DNA of 64,000 nucleotides, from NCBI GenBank assembly GCA_015657635.1, contig JACDQM010000095.1:35249-99248 (forward strand), read 5' to 3'. This document shows, in pieces, positions 36,752-45,576 of this stretch. The DNA is from Roseateles sp. (lineage in GTDB: Bacteria > Pseudomonadota > Gammaproteobacteria > Burkholderiales > Burkholderiaceae_C). Numbering within the stretch: position 1 is the first letter of the stretch; every line of letters starts with the position of its first letter. A program made the translations under genes and the position numbers. The notes below the pieces were generated by a model that worked only from the letters and a program-made list of their open reading frames with translations, was not told the origin of the DNA and did no database searches.

Positions 36752-37702
36752 ATGATCGACATCACCATCCAGAACTTCGAAACCGAACTCCTGCAAGCCT
36801 CGATGCAGCAGCCTGTGCTGCTGGACATCTGGGCCCCCTGGTGCGGTCCCTGCAAGAGCCTGGGGCCGGTGCTGGAGAAGCTGGAGGCCGCCTATGCCGG
36901 GCGCTTCCTGCTGGCCAAGCTGAACAGCGACGAGCAGCCCGAGATCGCCAGCCAGCTGAGCCAGGCCTTCGGCGTGCGCTCGATCCCCTTCTGCGTGATG
37001 TTCGTCGGCGGCCAGCCGGTGGACGGCTTCGTCGGCGCGGTTCCCGAGGCGCAGATCCGCGAGTTCCTTGACAAGCATGTGCCCACCGGCGAAATGCTGG
37101 AGGCCGAGGAAGAGCTGGCCGAAGCCGAGGCGCTGATGGCCGATGGCGATCTTGAATCGGCACTGGCCAAGCTGGCCCAGGCCGTGCAGGCTGATCCGGC
37201 CAACGAGACCGCCCGCTTCGACTATGTGAAGGCCCTGCTGGAGCTCGGCCTGCTGCAGGATGCCCAAGCGGCTTTCGCGCCGGTGGCGGCGCAGGCTGCG
37301 GACACCATCACCCCGCATGCGCGCTTCGCCGCGCTGGGTCATTGGCTGAGCGCGGTGGAGCGGGCCGCGAGCCTGGACAGCGCGGCGCTGCAGGCGGCGA
37401 TCGCCGCCAACAAGCGCGACTTCGACGCCCGTTATGCGCTGGCCCAGTCGCATCTGGCCGGCCAGCGTTTCACCGAGGCAATGGACGAGTTGCTTGAGAT
37501 CATCATGCGCGACAAAGCCTGGAATGGCGAGGCCGCGCGCAAGCTCTATGTGGCCATCCTTGAGCTGATGAGCAAGCCGGCGCCGAAGGCACAGGCCAGC
37601 GAGGCCAAGAGCACGCTGGAGATCGCCGGCAAGGCAGCCGTGGCGCCTAGCGATCCGCTGCTGGATCAGTACCGCCGCAAGCTCAGCATGGCGCTGTTCT
37701 AA
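36752..37702 (+). CDS. CnoX/YbbN-type thioredoxin-TPR protein
   Basis: A 316-residue cytosolic protein with an N-terminal thioredoxin domain (about 1-110, active site WAPWCGPC with Cys31 and Cys34) and a C-terminal TPR-like helical part. E. coli CnoX has lost the redox pair, but here both Cys are kept, as in the redox-active CnoX of other proteobacteria. CnoX proteins hold oxidised clients and pass them to GroEL/DnaK. The gene is divergent from purE, 73 bases apart, and converges with a TPR protein gene with a four-base overlap at the end. Confidence 0.9.
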   Translation: MIDITIQNFETELLQASMQQPVLLDIWAPWCGPCKSLGPVLEKLEAAYAGRFLLAKLNSDEQPEIASQLSQAFGVRSIPFCVMFVGGQPVDGFVGAVPEAQIREFLDKHVPTGEMLEAEEELAEAEALMADGDLESALAKLAQAVQADPANETARFDYVKALLELGLLQDAQAAFAPVAAQAADTITPHARFAALGHWLSAVERAASLDSAALQAAIAANKRDFDARYALAQSHLAGQRFTEAMDELLEIIMRDKAWNGEAARKLYVAILELMSKPAPKAQASEAKSTLEIAGKAAVAPSDPLLDQYRRKLSMALF

Positions 37703-38814
37703 ATCGGCGGACGCCCCAACCCTGCGGCGTCCAGCCGGTCAGCCCAATGCGACTGCTGGGCTGCAAACTCGGCCCACTCGCGCTGCGCCGTCTGCGCATG
37801 CGTCAGCGACACAAGGTCCTCGCCCAGTGCCTCGTAGACCTGGGCCAGGCGGCTGTGCGTGGCAGCGCGATCATCGACGTCTGAGCGCGGGTCCAGCTCC
37901 ATCTCGGCGTCGCGCGCATGCGCCAGCGCCTGCTCGCGCTGCCCCAGATTGACCCGGCACCAGGCCAGATCAGCCAGCAGATTGCCGCCCAGCCGGGACA
38001 GACCGCGGCCCATGGCCTGCGGCAGGTATTGCTCGTAGAGTTGGCTGGCGGCTTCGTACTCGCCCTGCATCACCAGCACTTGGGCGCGCAACAAAGGCGT
38101 CAGCTCGGACATCGCGCTGGCGCCGACGGCCGCATCGTAGTGGCGGATTGAGTCGGCCCCCAGCAGCAGGTCCGGACGCGGGCGGGTCGGATAGGCCAGG
38201 CTCTCGTGGCGCATCTGTGCGGTGCGCATCTCGGCCATGTTGTACATCAGGGCCGAGGTGGTGGCGTCGTCGCCATCCGCACTGGCCTCGCGACGCGCCA
38301 GCGAATACCAGGCCTGGGCCAGCTCCCAGCGGTTGGCGAAATGCAAGGCCAGGCCCAGCGCGATCGACAGCCGCGCCAGCGCCTGATGGTCCCCAGGCAC
38401 CGCAATGGCCAGACAGGCCTTGGCCTGCTCCACCAGGCCCTGCAGGTCATGGCCCACATAGGCCAGGTGCGCCAGCCAGGCGGTGGCGAGCACGTCCACA
38501 TCACGCTGATCAGCCGCCCTGGCCATGGCCTGGGCGCGCTGCACCTTGTCGCGCGCTGCGATGCCGAAGTCGGTGTAGTAGCTCATCAGGCCCTCGGCCA
38601 GATGCAGCCAGGCGCCAAGCTTGGCATTCGGATGCTGGAAGGCCTGCTGGTGCAACTGCGTGAGCTGCTCGCGCGCCTGGCTCAGGTGCCCATGGCGGGT
38701 CAGCAGCATCGCGCGCTGCGCCCGCAGGCAGGCCGCGTCAAGCGGGCTGCCGGCAGCAGCGATCTGCTGATCAAGCTGCTGCAGCAGGCGGGAGCGAATC
38801 GGCATCTGCATCAC
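37699..38814 (-). CDS. TPR-like helical repeat protein, function unknown
   Basis: A 371-residue protein built of helical hairpins that fit degenerate TPR units: GDHQALARLSIALGLALHFANRW, ALMYNMAEMRTAQMRHE, LRAQVLVMQGEYEAASQLYEQYL and LADLAWCRVNLGQREQALAHA. There is no signal peptide, membrane helix or DNA-binding domain, so it is probably a cytosolic scaffold. The gene overlaps cnoX by four bases on the opposite strand and is 22 bases from purC downstream. Its insertion between purC and purEK is not part of the usual purine gene order. Confidence 0.7.
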   Translation of the reverse strand: MMQMPIRSRLLQQLDQQIAAAGSPLDAACLRAQRAMLLTRHGHLSQAREQLTQLHQQAFQHPNAKLGAWLHLAEGLMSYYTDFGIAARDKVQRAQAMARAADQRDVDVLATAWLAHLAYVGHDLQGLVEQAKACLAIAVPGDHQALARLSIALGLALHFANRWELAQAWYSLARREASADGDDATTSALMYNMAEMRTAQMRHESLAYPTRPRPDLLLGADSIRHYDAAVGASAMSELTPLLRAQVLVMQGEYEAASQLYEQYLPQAMGRGLSRLGGNLLADLAWCRVNLGQREQALAHARDAEMELDPRSDVDDRAATHSRLAQVYEALGEDLVSLTHAQTAQREWAEFAAQQSHWADRLDAAGLGRPPI

Positions 38815-38836
38815 AAATCGCTCCTCGTGTCGGGGT

Positions 38837-39730
38837 TCAGCGCGTCAGGCGCTCCAGCGCCTCACGATACTTGGCGGAGGTGTTGGTGATCACCTCGGGG
38901 GGCAAAGCGGGCGCGGGCGCGGTCTTGCCCCAGGGCTTGCCGTCGACCTGTGCCTGCTCCAGCCAGTCGCGCAGGAACTGCTTGTCGTAGCTGGGCGGGT
39001 TGGCGCCGACCGAATAGCTCTCGCCGGCCAGTAGCGCGAGGAATCAGGCGTCAGCACCTCGTCCATCAGCGTCAGCGTGCCGTCTGCATCCAGGCCGAAC
39101 TCGAACTTGGTGTCGGCGATGATGATGCCCTTGGTCAGCGCGAAATCGGCCGCGCGCTTGTAGAGCGCAATCGAGATGTCACGCACGCGCTCAGCCATCT
39201 CGCGGCCGATGATCGCGACGCAGCGCTCGAAGTCGATGTTCTCGTCGTGATCGCCCATCTCGGCCTTGGTAGCCGGCGTGAAGATGGGCTCGGGCAGCTT
39301 GGAGGCGTTCTGCAGACCGGCCGGCAGCTTGACGCCGCAGACCTCGCCATTGCTCTTGTACTCGGCCCAGCCGCTGCCGGCCAGATAGCCGCGCACCACC
39401 GCCTCGATCGGCAGCGGCTTCAGGCGCTTGACCAGCATGGCGCGGTCGCGAACCTGCGCCTTCTCGGCTTCGCTGACCACCGACAGCGGGTCTTCGCCGG
39501 TCAGGTGGTTGGGCACGATGTCGCCCAGCTTGTCGAACCAGAACAGCGCCATTTGCGTCAGCAGCGCGCCTTGCCAGGGATGGCTCGCCCATGATGACGT
39601 CGAAGGCCGAGATGCGGTCCGACGCGATCATCAGGATGCGGTCGTTGCCCACCGCGTAGTTCTCGCGCACCTTGCCGCGGGCGATCAGGGGAAGCGAAGT
39701 CAGCGAGGATTCGAGCAGGGCTTGGGTCAT
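38837..39730 (-). pseudogene. purC: SAICAR synthetase, interrupted by three single-base shifts
   Basis: The gene reads in three pieces. [24 protein letters not shown] runs to FDVIMGEP. The frame then shifts twice within about 15 bases (near 39582 and 39569). The second piece starts [23 protein letters not shown] and runs through [12 protein letters not shown] to LTPDSSRYW. It shifts again near 39024 into a third piece ending ALERLTR. Three one-base losses, all in G/C-rich positions, restore a normal 298-residue PurC, which makes SAICAR from CAIR and aspartate. Apart from the shifts the sequence is fully conserved, and the rest of the purine pathway here looks healthy, so sequence error is more likely than a dead gene. 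Confidence 0.88.
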
Positions 39731-39882
39731 GGTGAGGACGGCGGGAGCGCCGCCTGGGGGAGTCGTCATTCGGTCTGGCACAAACCGCCGCCCGGCCTGC
39801 GCAAGCGCGGATTTTATGCGGGCCGCAGGTGTTCAGCGCTGCTGTTGATGGCCTGACTCAGCCAGGCAAGGGACGCCCAATG

Positions 39883-39916
39883 AAAAAGCCCGCGGCTGCG
39901 TGCACAGCGGCGGGCT
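39883..39916 (-). terminator. Rho-independent terminator after fba
   Basis: On the minus strand AGCCCGCCGCTG pairs with CAGCCGCGGGCT (imperfectly) and is followed by TTTTTC. It lies 29 bases past the fba stop, separating fba from purC. Confidence 0.72.
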
Positions 39917-39944
39917 CGATCCGAAGCGCCTGGGCGCCCGGGTT

Positions 39945-41009
39945 TTACTGGACCACCTGGTTCAGTTCGCCACGCGCATAGGCCGCCGCCACGTCCACCA
40001 GCGTCCGCGACTTGATCTTGCCGGCCTGGCCGACGCAACCGAACTCGACATAGCGTTGCTGGCAGACCGCCTTGGCCGCTTCGCGGGCCGGCTTGAGCCA
40101 CTCGCGCGCGTCGAACTTGTCGGGGTTCTCGAACAGGAACTTGCGCACCGCGCCGGTCATGGCCAGGCGGATGTCGGTGTCGATATTGATCTTGCGCACG
40201 CCATGCTTGATGGCTTCCTGGATCTCCTCGACCGGCACGCCGTAGGTCTCTTTCATCTTGCCGCCGTACTGGTTGATCAGCGCCAGCAGCTCCTGCGGCA
40301 CGCTGGACGAGCCGTGCATCACCAAGTGGGTGTTGGGGATGCGCTTGTGGATTTCCTTGACGCGGCTGATGGCCAGGATGTCGCCGGTGGGCTTGCGCGA
40401 GAACTTGTAGGCGCCGTGGCTGGTGCCGATGGCGATGGCCAGCGCGTCCAGCTGGGTGGCCTTGACGAACACCGCCGCCTCTTCCGGGTCGGTCAGCATC
40501 TGGCTGTGGTCCAGCTTGCCTTCGGCGCCGATACCGTCTTCCTCGCCGGCTTCGCCGGTTTCAAGATTGCCCAGGCAGCCCAGTTCGCCTTCAACCGTCA
40601 CACCGACCTTGTGCGCCAGCTCCACCACGCGGCGCGTCACGTCGACGTTGTACTCAAAGCTGGCCGGCGTCTTGCCGTCTTCCTTCAGCGAGCCGTCCAT
40701 CATCACCGAGCTGAAGCCCAGATCGATCGCGCCCTGGCAGATCGCCGGGCTCTGCCCGTGGTCCTGGTGCATCACCACCGGGATCTGCGGATAGGCCTCG
40801 CAAGCCGCCTGCACCAGATGCTTGATGAAGCTCTCGCCCGCGTACTTGCGCGCGCCGGCCGAGGCCTGCAGGATCACCGGCGCATTGACCTCGGCGGCTG
40901 CCGCCATCACGGCCTGCACCTGCTCCAGGTTGTTGACGTTGAAGGCCGGAATGCCGTAGCCGTTTTCGGCGGCATGGTCCAGCAGTTGGCGCATGGAAAC
41001 GAGAGCCAT
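39945..41009 (-). CDS. fba: Fructose-bisphosphate aldolase, class II
   Basis: A 354-residue zinc-dependent aldolase that cleaves fructose-1,6-bisphosphate into DHAP and glyceraldehyde-3-phosphate. Marks are [26 protein letters not shown], the zinc-binding HQDHGQSP, the second ligand region [14 protein letters not shown] and [12 protein letters not shown] 41009 gives exactly the length of family members in Burkholderiales. In related genomes pyk normally lies next to fba. Here about 3 kb of unrelated genes (HTH-ATPase and duplicated binding proteins) separate them. Confidence 0.97.
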   Translation of the reverse strand: MALVSMRQLLDHAAENGYGIPAFNVNNLEQVQAVMAAAAEVNAPVILQASAGARKYAGESFIKHLVQAACEAYPQIPVVMHQDHGQSPAICQGAIDLGFSSVMMDGSLKEDGKTPASFEYNVDVTRRVVELAHKVGVTVEGELGCLGNLETGEAGEEDGIGAEGKLDHSQMLTDPEEAAVFVKATQLDALAIAIGTSHGAYKFSRKPTGDILAISRVKEIHKRIPNTHLVMHGSSSVPQELLALINQYGGKMKETYGVPVEEIQEAIKHGVRKINIDTDIRLAMTGAVRKFLFENPDKFDAREWLKPAREAAKAVCQQRYVEFGCVGQAGKIKSRTLVDVAAAYARGELNQVVQ

Positions 41010-41254
41010 GGGAGTCCCCGGTGAAGTTGAAAATCTCTTCTTGAACGCAGCGTTCGGCAAGCGCGCTGTAACTGCGTCGTAACTGCCATTGATTCTAACG
41101 GCGCCCCCTGCCAGGGCTTGCCGCCCGCCCCCCGCGTCCGGGGGCGAGCGGCGGCCCAGGCGTGACAAGCGTCATGCCTTGCGCACAAGGGCAAGCGCGC
41201 TTGTGCGCAGGGCGGCATGACTATAGGCTGCCGGGCTGCTGGAGCCTATTGCCC

Positions 41255-42274
41255 ATGACCCGCCTCGCCCTCGATCACCTCACCCTCTGGATGACCGCCG
41301 CCGCGCGCGAGCATTCGCACGACCTGGCTGACCATCTGGAAGAGCGCACCGGTGCCAGCCGACGTGCGGTGCAGGCGGCGCTGCGCAAGCTGGTCGACGC
41401 CAACTGGCTGAGCCGCAGCGGCACCTCGCGCCGGCCGGTCTACGGCCCCGGCCTGTTGCGCCAGGTGGCGCGCAGCTACACGCTGCACGGCCTGCAGGAG
41501 GACCTGCCCTGGCAGCGCGACTTCGCGCCCAATTTCGAGCTGCCCCGGCATGTGGCCCGCATGGTGCAGCACGGCTTCACGGAATTGGTGAACAACGCGA
41601 TCGACCACAGCGGCGGCAGCAGCGTCACCGTCTCGCTGCGCCAGACCCCCAGCCATGTGCAGCTGCTGGTCTCCGACGACGGCTGCGGCGTGTTCGACAA
41701 GATCTGCACCGCCTTCGACATTGCCGATGCGCAGCACGCGATGCTGGAGCTCTCCAAGGGCCGCCTGACCAGCCAGCCCGCGGCGCACACCGGCCGCGGC
41801 CTGTTCTTCAGCTCGCAACTGGCCGATGTGTTCGACATCCATGCCAACAACACCGCCTTCCAGCGCCGCGCCTGGGACGGCACTGGCTGGCAGGCAGGCA
41901 GGCCGCTGCCGCGCCAAGGCAGCTCGATCTACATGGCCATCGCACTCGACACCACGCGCACGCTGGACCAGGTGCTGCAGGCCTGGAGCACCGATGGCAG
42001 CGGCATCGAGTTCGACCACACCACCGTGCATCTGCGCCTGCTGGCCGGGCCGGGCCAAGCCCTGGATTCACGCGCCCAGGCACGCCGCGTGGCCGCGCGC
42101 CTGCCGACCTTCAAGCGGGTGGAGATCAGCTTCGAAGGCGTCGTCGATGTCGGCCACGGCTTCACCGATGAGCTGTTCCGGGTGTTTGCGCGGGCCAGGC
42201 CGGAAGTGGAGCTGGTGCCGACGCATATGTCACCGCGCATCGCGGCCTTGGTGCAGAGCGCGCAGAAAGGCTGA
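41255..42274 (+). CDS. HTH - GHKL ATPase - DUF4325 (STAS-like) fusion protein
   Basis: A 339-residue cytosolic protein. The N-terminus (about 15-75) is a winged-helix-like DNA-binding domain (SRRAVQAALRKLVDANWLSRSGTSRRPVYG). A GHKL ATPase follows, with ELVNNAIDHSGG at 110, DDGCGVFD from 141 and GRGLFF at 180, but without the His-containing dimerisation box of sensor kinases. Residues about 240-335 fit DUF4325, a STAS-like module (IEISFEGVVDVGHGFTDELFRVF). An RsbW-like kinase or anti-sigma switch built into a DNA-binding protein is one reading; this is inference. It converges with the first binding-protein gene two bases away. A truncated copy of its 3' end lies at 43146-43277. Confidence 0.8.
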   Translation: MTRLALDHLTLWMTAAAREHSHDLADHLEERTGASRRAVQAALRKLVDANWLSRSGTSRRPVYGPGLLRQVARSYTLHGLQEDLPWQRDFAPNFELPRHVARMVQHGFTELVNNAIDHSGGSSVTVSLRQTPSHVQLLVSDDGCGVFDKICTAFDIADAQHAMLELSKGRLTSQPAAHTGRGLFFSSQLADVFDIHANNTAFQRRAWDGTGWQAGRPLPRQGSSIYMAIALDTTRTLDQVLQAWSTDGSGIEFDHTTVHLRLLAGPGQALDSRAQARRVAARLPTFKRVEISFEGVVDVGHGFTDELFRVFARARPEVELVPTHMSPRIAALVQSAQKG

Positions 42275-42276
42275 GT

Positions 42277-43050
42277 TCAGCGCTCGCTGTCGACCAGGGC
42301 GCGGATGGCCTGGCGACGCGCCGCCAGGCCCTTGTTGATGCGTGGCAGCAGCGCGGCCAGCGGCGTGTCCAGCCCAACGGCAAAGTGCACTGGGTTCGCC
42401 ATCAAGGGCTCGGGCAGCACCTCAAGCGCCGAACCCAGGCCAACCTCCTTGCGCAAGCGCTGTTCGATCAGCCAGGGGTCCGGGCTGCGATGCGAAGCCA
42501 GCACCACATCGCAGCGCCCGCCCATCAGCATGCGCACCCGAGCCGCCAGTCCCCCGACGGAAAGCTGGACCTGGCGGCGGGTGCTGTTCGACTCTTCAAA
42601 TTCAGGGTTGAGGTCGGCGCCTTGCCTCGCACAGACCGTCAAGCTGTCGAGATCAGACTGTTTCTGGATTCGCAGGCGGCGCTCACGCCGCGCGATGAGC
42701 CAGACGTGGTTATCGAAAAGCACATCGCTGAAGGTGTACACGCGCTCGCGGGCAGGCGTGCGCGCTATGCCGAAGCACAGCGACTGCCCACGTTCGGCCT
42801 GCAGCAGCGCACGTGCAAAGGGCACCCACTCGATCTGCCATTCGATGCCTGCGCCGTCAGCAATCAACTCCATCAAGGGCAGCACAAAGTCGCGGTTGGC
42901 GTATTCACCCACAGCCAACGGCACGACAGGCCGCACAGCAGCAGGGGAGATGGCATGTGCAGCAGGCCCCAGCGCCCACAACGAGGCGCAAGCAAGGCCG
43001 TCCTTCAGACAGCGTCGACGTGACATAGGAAAGTGTTGGACCGCGCCCAT
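42277..43050 (-). CDS. Substrate-binding (SBP_bac_3-like) exported protein, copy 1
   Basis: A 257-residue periplasmic protein with an SRRRCLKDGL start that resembles a Tat signal, followed by a hydrophobic stretch. The mature part fits the extracellular solute-binding family 3: PLMELIADGAGIEWQIEWVPFARALLQAERG, FSDVLFDNHVWLIARRERRL and a late CDVVLASHRSPDPW. No transport ATPase or permease gene is near. The ATG at 43050 overlaps the end of a remnant pyk 3' fragment, as copy 2 does with the real pyk. Its last 90 or so codons are nearly identical to copy 2, the front half much less so, which suggests gene conversion after tandem duplication. Confidence 0.78.
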   Translation of the reverse strand: MGAVQHFPMSRRRCLKDGLACASLWALGPAAHAISPAAVRPVVPLAVGEYANRDFVLPLMELIADGAGIEWQIEWVPFARALLQAERGQSLCFGIARTPARERVYTFSDVLFDNHVWLIARRERRLRIQKQSDLDSLTVCARQGADLNPEFEESNSTRRQVQLSVGGLAARVRMLMGGRCDVVLASHRSPDPWLIEQRLRKEVGLGSALEVLPEPLMANPVHFAVGLDTPLAALLPRINKGLAARRQAIRALVDSER

Positions 43051-43052
43051 CA

Positions 43053-43145
43053 ATCGACCCGGAAAACCTTCAGCATATTGGTGCCGCCAGCATAGCCCAT
43101 GGGCTCGCCACAGGTGATGACATCGGTGCCGCCCGGCATGGCACC
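43053..43145 (-). pseudogene. Remnant of the pyk 3' end from a tandem duplication
   Basis: On the minus strand it encodes a line ending ITCGEPMGYAGGTNMLKVFRVD and a stop, matching the last 28 or so codons of pyk (44053-45483) with a few changes. It precedes copy 1 of the binding-protein gene exactly as the real pyk precedes copy 2, so it marks the duplication unit. Confidence 0.85.
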
Positions 43146-43277
43146 CGCATGGTGCAGCACGGTGTCACCGATGAGCTGTTCCGGGTGTTTGCGCGGGCCA
43201 GGTCGGAAGTAGAGCTGGTGCCGACGCATATGTCACCGCGCATCGCGGCCTTGGTGCAGAGCGCGCAGAAAGGCTGA
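43146..43277 (+). pseudogene. Remnant of the HTH-ATPase-DUF4325 gene 3' end
   Basis: About 115 bases (43163-43277) nearly identical to the end of the gene at 41255-42274 (TDELFRVF... QSAQKG and stop). The first bases of the fragment instead resemble codons around 41556 (ARMVQHG), so the duplicated copy has an internal deletion joining two short similar stretches. It is not a functional gene. Confidence 0.85.
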
Positions 43278-43279
43278 GT

Positions 43280-44053
43280 TCAGCGCTCGCTGTCGACCAG
43301 GGCGCGGATGGCCTGGCGACGCGCAGCCAGACCCTTGTTGATGCGCGGCAGCAGCGCGGCCAGCGGCGTGTCCAGCCCAACAGCAAAGTGCACCGGATCG
43401 ACCATCAAGGGCCTGGGCAGCACCTCAAGCGCCGAGCCCAGGCCGACCTCCTTGCGCAAGCGCCGCTCGATCAGCCAGGGGTCCGGGCTGCGATGTGAAG
43501 CCAGCACCACATCGCAGCGCCCAGCCATCAACATGCGGACCCGGCCCGCCAGGTCAGCGCCGGAAGTTTCAACCTGGAAGCGTTTGCCGCGCGCTTCTTC
43601 AAACGCAGGGCTCAGGCTGACGCCACGCCCGAGGCAGATCGACAAGCCATCGAGATCGCTCAACTGCTGGATGCTCAGACGGCGCTCGCGCCGGACGATG
43701 GACCAGGCGTGGTTGAAGAACAGCACATCGCTGAAGGCATACACCCGCTCGCGGGCCGGCGTGCGCGTCATGCCAAAACCCAGCGACTGCCCGCGCTCAG
43801 CCTGCAGCAAGGTGCGGGCAAAGGGCATCCATTCGATCTGCCACTGGATACCTGCGCCGTCCGCGATCAGATCCAGCAAGGGCACGACAAAGGCGCGGTT
43901 GACGTGGTCGCCGACAGCCAGGGGCACCGTCACACGACCCGTGTCGGTGGTATTCGCTTCGACAACAGGCCCCAGCGTGCTCAGCGCGGCCCCCGCCAGA
44001 CTGGACTTCAGCCAGCGCCGACGGGTCGCACCGCTGCCGCCGGCCTTGCACAT
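43280..44053 (-). CDS. Substrate-binding (SBP_bac_3-like) exported protein, copy 2
   Basis: A 257-residue paralogue of copy 1. The TRRRWLKSSL start again resembles a Tat signal and precedes a hydrophobic run. PLLDLIADGAGIQWQIEWMPFARTLL, FSDVLFFNHAWSIVRRERRL and CDVVLASHRSPDPWLIERRLRKEVGLGSALEVLP follow. The ATG shares a base with the pyk stop (TGATG), so translation is probably coupled to pyk, an odd partnership for a periplasmic protein. No ABC partner is nearby, so transport is not supported; ligand sensing or an orphan binding role are alternatives. Confidence 0.8.
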   Translation of the reverse strand: MCKAGGSGATRRRWLKSSLAGAALSTLGPVVEANTTDTGRVTVPLAVGDHVNRAFVVPLLDLIADGAGIQWQIEWMPFARTLLQAERGQSLGFGMTRTPARERVYAFSDVLFFNHAWSIVRRERRLSIQQLSDLDGLSICLGRGVSLSPAFEEARGKRFQVETSGADLAGRVRMLMAGRCDVVLASHRSPDPWLIERRLRKEVGLGSALEVLPRPLMVDPVHFAVGLDTPLAALLPRINKGLAARRQAIRALVDSER

Positions 44054-45483
44054 CAGTCGACCCTACAGACCTTCAGCATATTGGTGCCGCCCGGATAGCC
44101 CATCGGCTCGCCGCAGGTGATGGCGTAGGTGTCGCCCGGCATCAGCACGCCCTTGTCGACCAGCAGTTGCTCGGCGGCCTTCAGCGCCATGTCGCGGTCC
44201 TCGAACTTGGGCATCAGCAGCGGCCGCACATTGCGGTACAGCGTCATCTTGCGCTGGCTGATCGGCTGGGTGGTCAAGGCGTAGATCGGCACCTGCACGC
44301 GGTGGCGGCTCATCCACAGCGCGGTGGAGCCCGATTCGGTCAGCGCCAGAATGGCCTTGCAGCCCAGGTGATAGGCGGTGAACAGCGCGCCCATCGCGAT
44401 CGACTGATCGATGCGCGCGAACTGGCGGCCAGCGAAGTCGGTGTCCAGCGTGACGAACTCGGCGCGCTCGGCCTCCAGCGCGATGGCGGCCATCTGCTCG
44501 ATGGTCTCGACCGGGAACTTGCCCGCTGCGGTTTCGGCCGACAGCATCACCGCATCGGTACCGTCCAGCACGGCATTGGCCACGTCGGACACTTCGGCTC
44601 GCGTGGGCACCGGGTTGACGATCATCGATTCCATCATCTGCGTGGCGGTAATCACCACCTTGTCCAGCTCCCGCGCCAGTTTGATCATGCGCTTCTGCAA
44701 GGCCGGCACGGCGGCGTTGCCGACCTCCACCGCCAGATCACCGCGCGCCACCATGATGCCGTCGCTGGCCTTCAGGATCGCTTCCAGATGCGGGATGGCC
44801 TCATAGCGCTCGATCTTGGCGATCATGCCGGGCTTGTGGCGCCAGGCCTCGCCCGCCACATTGGCCAGCTGGCGCGCCATCTCCATATCGGTGGCGTTCT
44901 TGGGGAAGCTCACCGCCAGGTATTCGCATTGGAAGGACATCGCGGTCTTGATGTCCTCCATGTCCTTGGCCGTCAGCGCCGGGGCGGTCAGGCCGCCGCC
45001 CTGCTTGTTGATGCCCTTGTTGTTGGACAGCTCGCCGCCCTGCTTGACGATGGTGTGCACCGCCTCGCCCTTGACCGATTCAACGGTCAGCACCAGCAGG
45101 CCGTCGTTGAGCAGCAGGGTGTCGCCGGGCTTCACATCGCGCGGCAGTTCCTTGTAGTCCAGGCCCACGCAGCTCTCGTTGCCCAGTTCGGTGCGGCTGG
45201 CGTCGAGGATGAACTTCTCGCCGTTGATCAGCTCGATCTTGCCGTTCTCGAACTTGCCGACGCGGATCTTGGGGCCCTGCAGGTCAGCCATGATGGCGAC
45301 CTCTTTGCCGGCGGCGGCCGCGACCTCGCGTACCAGGCGGGCGCGGTCGATGTGGTCCTGCGCCTTGCCATGCGAGAAGTTCAGCCGCACCACATCGACG
45401 CCGGCCCGGATCATGCGCTCCAGCACCTCGGGCGAGGAAGAAGCGGGGCCGAGGGTGGCGACGATCTTGGTGGCACGGGTCAT
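44053..45483 (-). CDS. pyk: Pyruvate kinase
   Basis: A 476-residue glycolytic enzyme converting PEP and ADP to pyruvate and ATP. Family marks are TKIVATLGPASSSPEVLERMIRAGVDVVRLNFSHG, the active-site IAKIERYEAI region, MVARGDLAVEVG and AVMLSAETAAGKFP. The C-terminal domain ends GGTNMLKVCRVD. Its stop codon overlaps the second binding-protein gene. A fragment of its 3' end is duplicated at 43053-43145. Confidence 0.97.
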   Translation of the reverse strand: MTRATKIVATLGPASSSPEVLERMIRAGVDVVRLNFSHGKAQDHIDRARLVREVAAAAGKEVAIMADLQGPKIRVGKFENGKIELINGEKFILDASRTELGNESCVGLDYKELPRDVKPGDTLLLNDGLLVLTVESVKGEAVHTIVKQGGELSNNKGINKQGGGLTAPALTAKDMEDIKTAMSFQCEYLAVSFPKNATDMEMARQLANVAGEAWRHKPGMIAKIERYEAIPHLEAILKASDGIMVARGDLAVEVGNAAVPALQKRMIKLARELDKVVITATQMMESMIVNPVPTRAEVSDVANAVLDGTDAVMLSAETAAGKFPVETIEQMAAIALEAERAEFVTLDTDFAGRQFARIDQSIAMGALFTAYHLGCKAILALTESGSTALWMSRHRVQVPIYALTTQPISQRKMTLYRNVRPLLMPKFEDRDMALKAAEQLLVDKGVLMPGDTYAITCGEPMGYPGGTNMLKVCRVD

Positions 45484-45576
45484 GGGCTGTCTCTCTATCG
45501 GTGCTTGTTTCAGACGGCCGATTATGAGCCGCGCCGATGACCGTCCGGATACCGGACGGTTACCAACTCAGCAAGC

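Noticed and set aside
42277..44053. An amino-acid ABC transporter locus
   Set aside because: Two binding proteins are present but no permease or ATPase gene lies within the window around them.
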